Of a stretch of 36,460 nt of DNA, positions 35,247 through 36,460 are shown piece after piece (positions within the stretch are counted from its first letter, which is position 1; each line of letters opens with the position of its first letter). Made by a program: the position numbers and the translations under genes. This DNA comes from Christensenellaceae bacterium (GTDB lineage Bacteria > Bacillota > Clostridia > Christensenellales > Borkfalkiaceae): positions 1 through 36,460 of the forward strand of contig JALEKY010000006.1 in the NCBI GenBank assembly GCA_022768945.1. The letters are read 5' to 3'. The notes under the pieces were generated by a model that was not told the DNA's origin, searched no databases, and saw only the letters and a program-made list of their open reading frames with translations.

Positions 35247-35297
35247 CTGCCATCGTCGTTAAATTTTTTTGCTAACGGCACAACATTCTTATGGCAG
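35247..35297. repeat. Nested inverted repeats upstream of recombinase gene
   Basis: An outer perfect CTGCCAT (35247-35253) / ATGGCAG (35291-35297) encloses CGTTA (35257-35261) / TAACG (35273-35277). It lies 64 bp upstream of the recombinase gene. It may be a binding or recombination site, or the leader of the small frame downstream; none is proven. Confidence 0.45.
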
Positions 35298-35328
35298 GCG
35301 GTTAAAGGATTATAGAGGGGGAACGGGT

Positions 35329-35409
35329 TTGAAAACAATAAACTTCCGGGGTTACAAAAAAATTTTCGTTTTTATCTCTTTTGCGTATAGTCACATCTGC
35401 TTTGCTTAA
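35329..35409 (+). CDS. Possible 26-aa hydrophobic peptide
   Basis: TTG start 7 bases after AGAGGGGG; 26 codons beginning MKTINFRGYKK followed by a hydrophobic stretch IFVFISFAY and a stop. A weak hairpin with seven T follows at 35420-35450. The size and shape recall small membrane peptides, but no similarity can be claimed and the frame could be chance. Confidence 0.25.
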   Translation: MKTINFRGYKKIFVFISFAYSHICFA

Positions 35410-35419
35410 AATTACTTTC

Positions 35420-35450
35420 CGATAGTATCCGATTAACGGACGGTTTTTTT
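35420..35450 (+). terminator. Weak terminator-like element
   Basis: Short GC stems (CCG/CGG, TCCG/CGGA) around 35420-35443 followed by TTTTTTT. Confidence 0.35.
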
Positions 35451-35615
35451 CGCATCAAAAAAAACCAAACCTCATAGTTTTCCGCTCGCACATAACTTTT
35501 TAGATCTAACGACTAACGATAAAATAGTTTAAACAACTTAATATCAATTTTTTAATAACAAGATAAGTCTAAAAGTACGGGGAAGAGAGAAACAAAACCG
35601 CTTCAAACACTTATA

Positions 35616-35655
35616 TACAACTCTGCGTAAAACCCTTGTTTTACGCAGAGTTGTA
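35616..35655. repeat. Perfect 17-bp inverted repeat
   Basis: TACAACTCTGCGTAAAA (35616-35632) and its exact complement (35639-35655) around the 6-base loop CCCTTG; pairing can extend with TTATA/TATAA into the -10 box at 35657. The right arm belongs to the direct repeat; the left arm is missing at the second copy. Confidence 0.9.
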
Positions 35656-35693
35656 CTATAATCTTTGATAAAATAACATAAAAATTTAAACTT
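35632..35693 (+). repeat. Direct repeat copy 1 (promoter-like)
   Basis: 62 bp matching 36399-36460 with one mismatch (first 44 bases identical). Contains TATAAT at 35657-35662 and a weak TTGTTT at 35636 with 15-bp spacing. Sequence to the left differs between the copies, so the left boundary is sharp at 35632. Confidence 0.92.
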
Positions 35694-36235
35694 GTCAAGT
35701 AAAATTACAAACTTTTTAAAAATTACTCAAATTTTTACACACGCATTGACGCAGTAGTGCGTGTGTCATAAGCGCCTGAAGCGCTGTTCCTGTATAAGGG
35801 CGAACATCTTCGTACACATTCCATTTAATCAGAAAGAGCCTGCTCAATCACTTGAACAGGCTCCGTATACATTTAACGGCGTATAAGCCTTTGAAAAGGC
35901 TTGCGAAACTTTTAATGCGCGGACAAGTCGCGAGGGTTATCCGTCCCCTCTACACGCGGAAGTTGCCGTTAAATTCGATATTGTGTTTGCTTACGTGAAA
36001 ATTGCCGAGGTTAACCATAACGTGCCGTGTTGGTGTAGTTACGGGCTGAAAGTAACTCTTTCCGAGGTACGCAGAGGGCGAGCTCGGGGGGCACAACCAT
36101 TCCCCCACTACTCGCCCCCCAAAAAAACAAACTCGCGTACGCTCGACAAGGGCAAACACCTTAACCCGGACTTGTGACGTATAATTGCGCAAAGTTGAGT
36201 TGAGTTCGGAGGAGTTCCGAATTCTATACTTTTTA
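35669..36235 (+). ncRNA. Candidate large structured RNA (about 570 nt)
   Basis: No plausible protein frame, but many inverted repeats in a nested order: 35737-35745/35758-35766 (9 bp), 35771-35775/35781-35785, 35836-35842/35857-35863 with inner TCAA/TTGA, a long-range 10-bp perfect helix 35871-35880/35965-35974 enclosing 35885-35891/35896-35902 and GAGGG/CCCTC (35932-35950), 36037-36042/36052-36057, a stacked set CGAG, GTACGC, GGGCGAG, GGGGG pairing outward from 36063-36090 to 36102-36145, ACAAG/CTTGT (36146-36175), and 36202-36210/36216-36224 followed by TATACTTTTT, a possible terminator. A TATAAT box lies just upstream. Size and style recall large ornate RNAs such as ROOL, GOLLD or OLE, but I cannot match any. 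Strand is favoured by the promoter, the T run and one G-U pair; another pair favours the minus strand. Confidence 0.45.
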
Positions 36236-36398
36236 CCCCTTGAAACTGTAACACGGATAAGTCGAAACAGTTTACACGTAATTCGAAAGAGTTCACTTTT
36301 GGCTTATTTAAATGGCTCAAAAATTGTACGGGCACAAGCACCATACTATTGTCGGGAATTTCGACTTTGACCATAAAAAAGCCTTTTAATTTCGTTAC

Positions 36399-36460
36399 AC
36401 CCTTGTTTTACGCAGAGTTGTACTATAATCTTTGATAAAATACCATAAAAATTTAAACTT
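36399..36460 (+). repeat. Direct repeat copy 2, cut by window end
   Basis: Same 62 bp as 35632-35693 with one mismatch, 767 bp downstream in the same orientation, running off the window. A second copy of the RNA unit may begin here. The left arm of the inverted repeat is absent. Confidence 0.92.

Noticed and set aside
35632-35700. dif site for the nearby Xer recombinase
   Set aside because: ACTATAAT resembles part of streptococcal difSL, but the flanking XerS half-site pattern is absent and the match is mostly a -10 box.
35950-36374. Minus-strand frames of 80 and 88 codons
   Set aside because: They overlap each other and the nested helices of the structured region, with no ribosome-binding site; better explained as chance frames over an RNA gene.
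35616-36460. CRISPR repeat or tracrRNA anti-repeat (GTTTTA-type repeat with complementary arm)
   Set aside because: Only two copies 767 bp apart instead of regular short spacing, and no cas gene in the window. Not excluded beyond the window edge.
35184-36460. Integron-like cassette array beside a tyrosine recombinase
   Set aside because: The recombinase shows Xer features and operon linkage to hflX, and the repeats lack attC core sites; kept only as a remark.

Overview
The window looks like a piece of the chromosome of a low-to-moderate GC, strictly anaerobic, spore-forming Bacillota (class Clostridia). Evidence: an oxygen-sensitive class III ribonucleotide reductase, a Gram-positive hrcA-grpE-dnaK-dnaJ operon with CIRCE operators, sporulation genes (spoIVB, a spoIIM-like gene, dacF, spoVG), consensus sigma-A promoters, and mostly strong GGAGG ribosome-binding sites. 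A Christensenellales-like or related uncultured gut or rumen lineage is a guess from codon and gene style, not shown by the sequence.

Layout. 1-421: tRNA-Ser(CGA) on the minus strand followed by stacked terminator-like hairpins. 561-1263: radC. 1664-5960: NrdR-box-controlled nrdD (with a fused redoxin domain), a thioredoxin-reductase-like flavoprotein without the usual NADPH motifs, and nrdG. 5991-10853: CIRCE-controlled hrcA-grpE-dnaK-dnaJ. 10898-13592: a small HMA metal-binding protein, ung, an uncharacterised ferritin-like protein and spoVG. 13718-16126: murC convergent with a medium-chain dehydrogenase that has lost its catalytic zinc ligands. 16219-20739: rpmE, a DUF1385-PrmC fusion, prfA and an aspartate-type aminotransferase. 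20766-22441: a small P-loop protein convergent with a GntR/LacI-type regulator. 22523-24619: CIRCE-controlled groES-groEL. 24798-25976: dCMP deaminase and a cyclophilin. 26134-29201: spoIVB, spoIIM-like, dacF. 29224-32860: M50 protease, scpA, scpB, a Cys-rich mini-protein and a PHP hydrolase. 32915-35183: hflX and an XerS-like tyrosine recombinase on the minus strand.

35184-36460 has no convincing protein gene of normal size. It holds a perfect 17-bp inverted repeat, a promoter-like 62-bp direct repeat that recurs 767 bp later exactly at the window edge, and between them about 500 bp dense in nested and long-range inverted repeats. It reads as a large structured RNA gene, possibly the first unit of a tandem array, and is the strongest candidate for something undescribed.

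Functional themes: anaerobic dNTP supply (nrdD, nrdG, trxB-like, dCMP deaminase, ung on the repair side), chaperone stress response, translation termination (prmC and prfA), sporulation and cell wall (spoIVB, spoIIM-like, dacF, spoVG, murC), and chromosome maintenance (scpAB, Xer recombinase, radC). Several genes have no Shine-Dalgarno sequence and a -10 box only 4-9 bases before the start codon, suggesting some leaderless transcripts.
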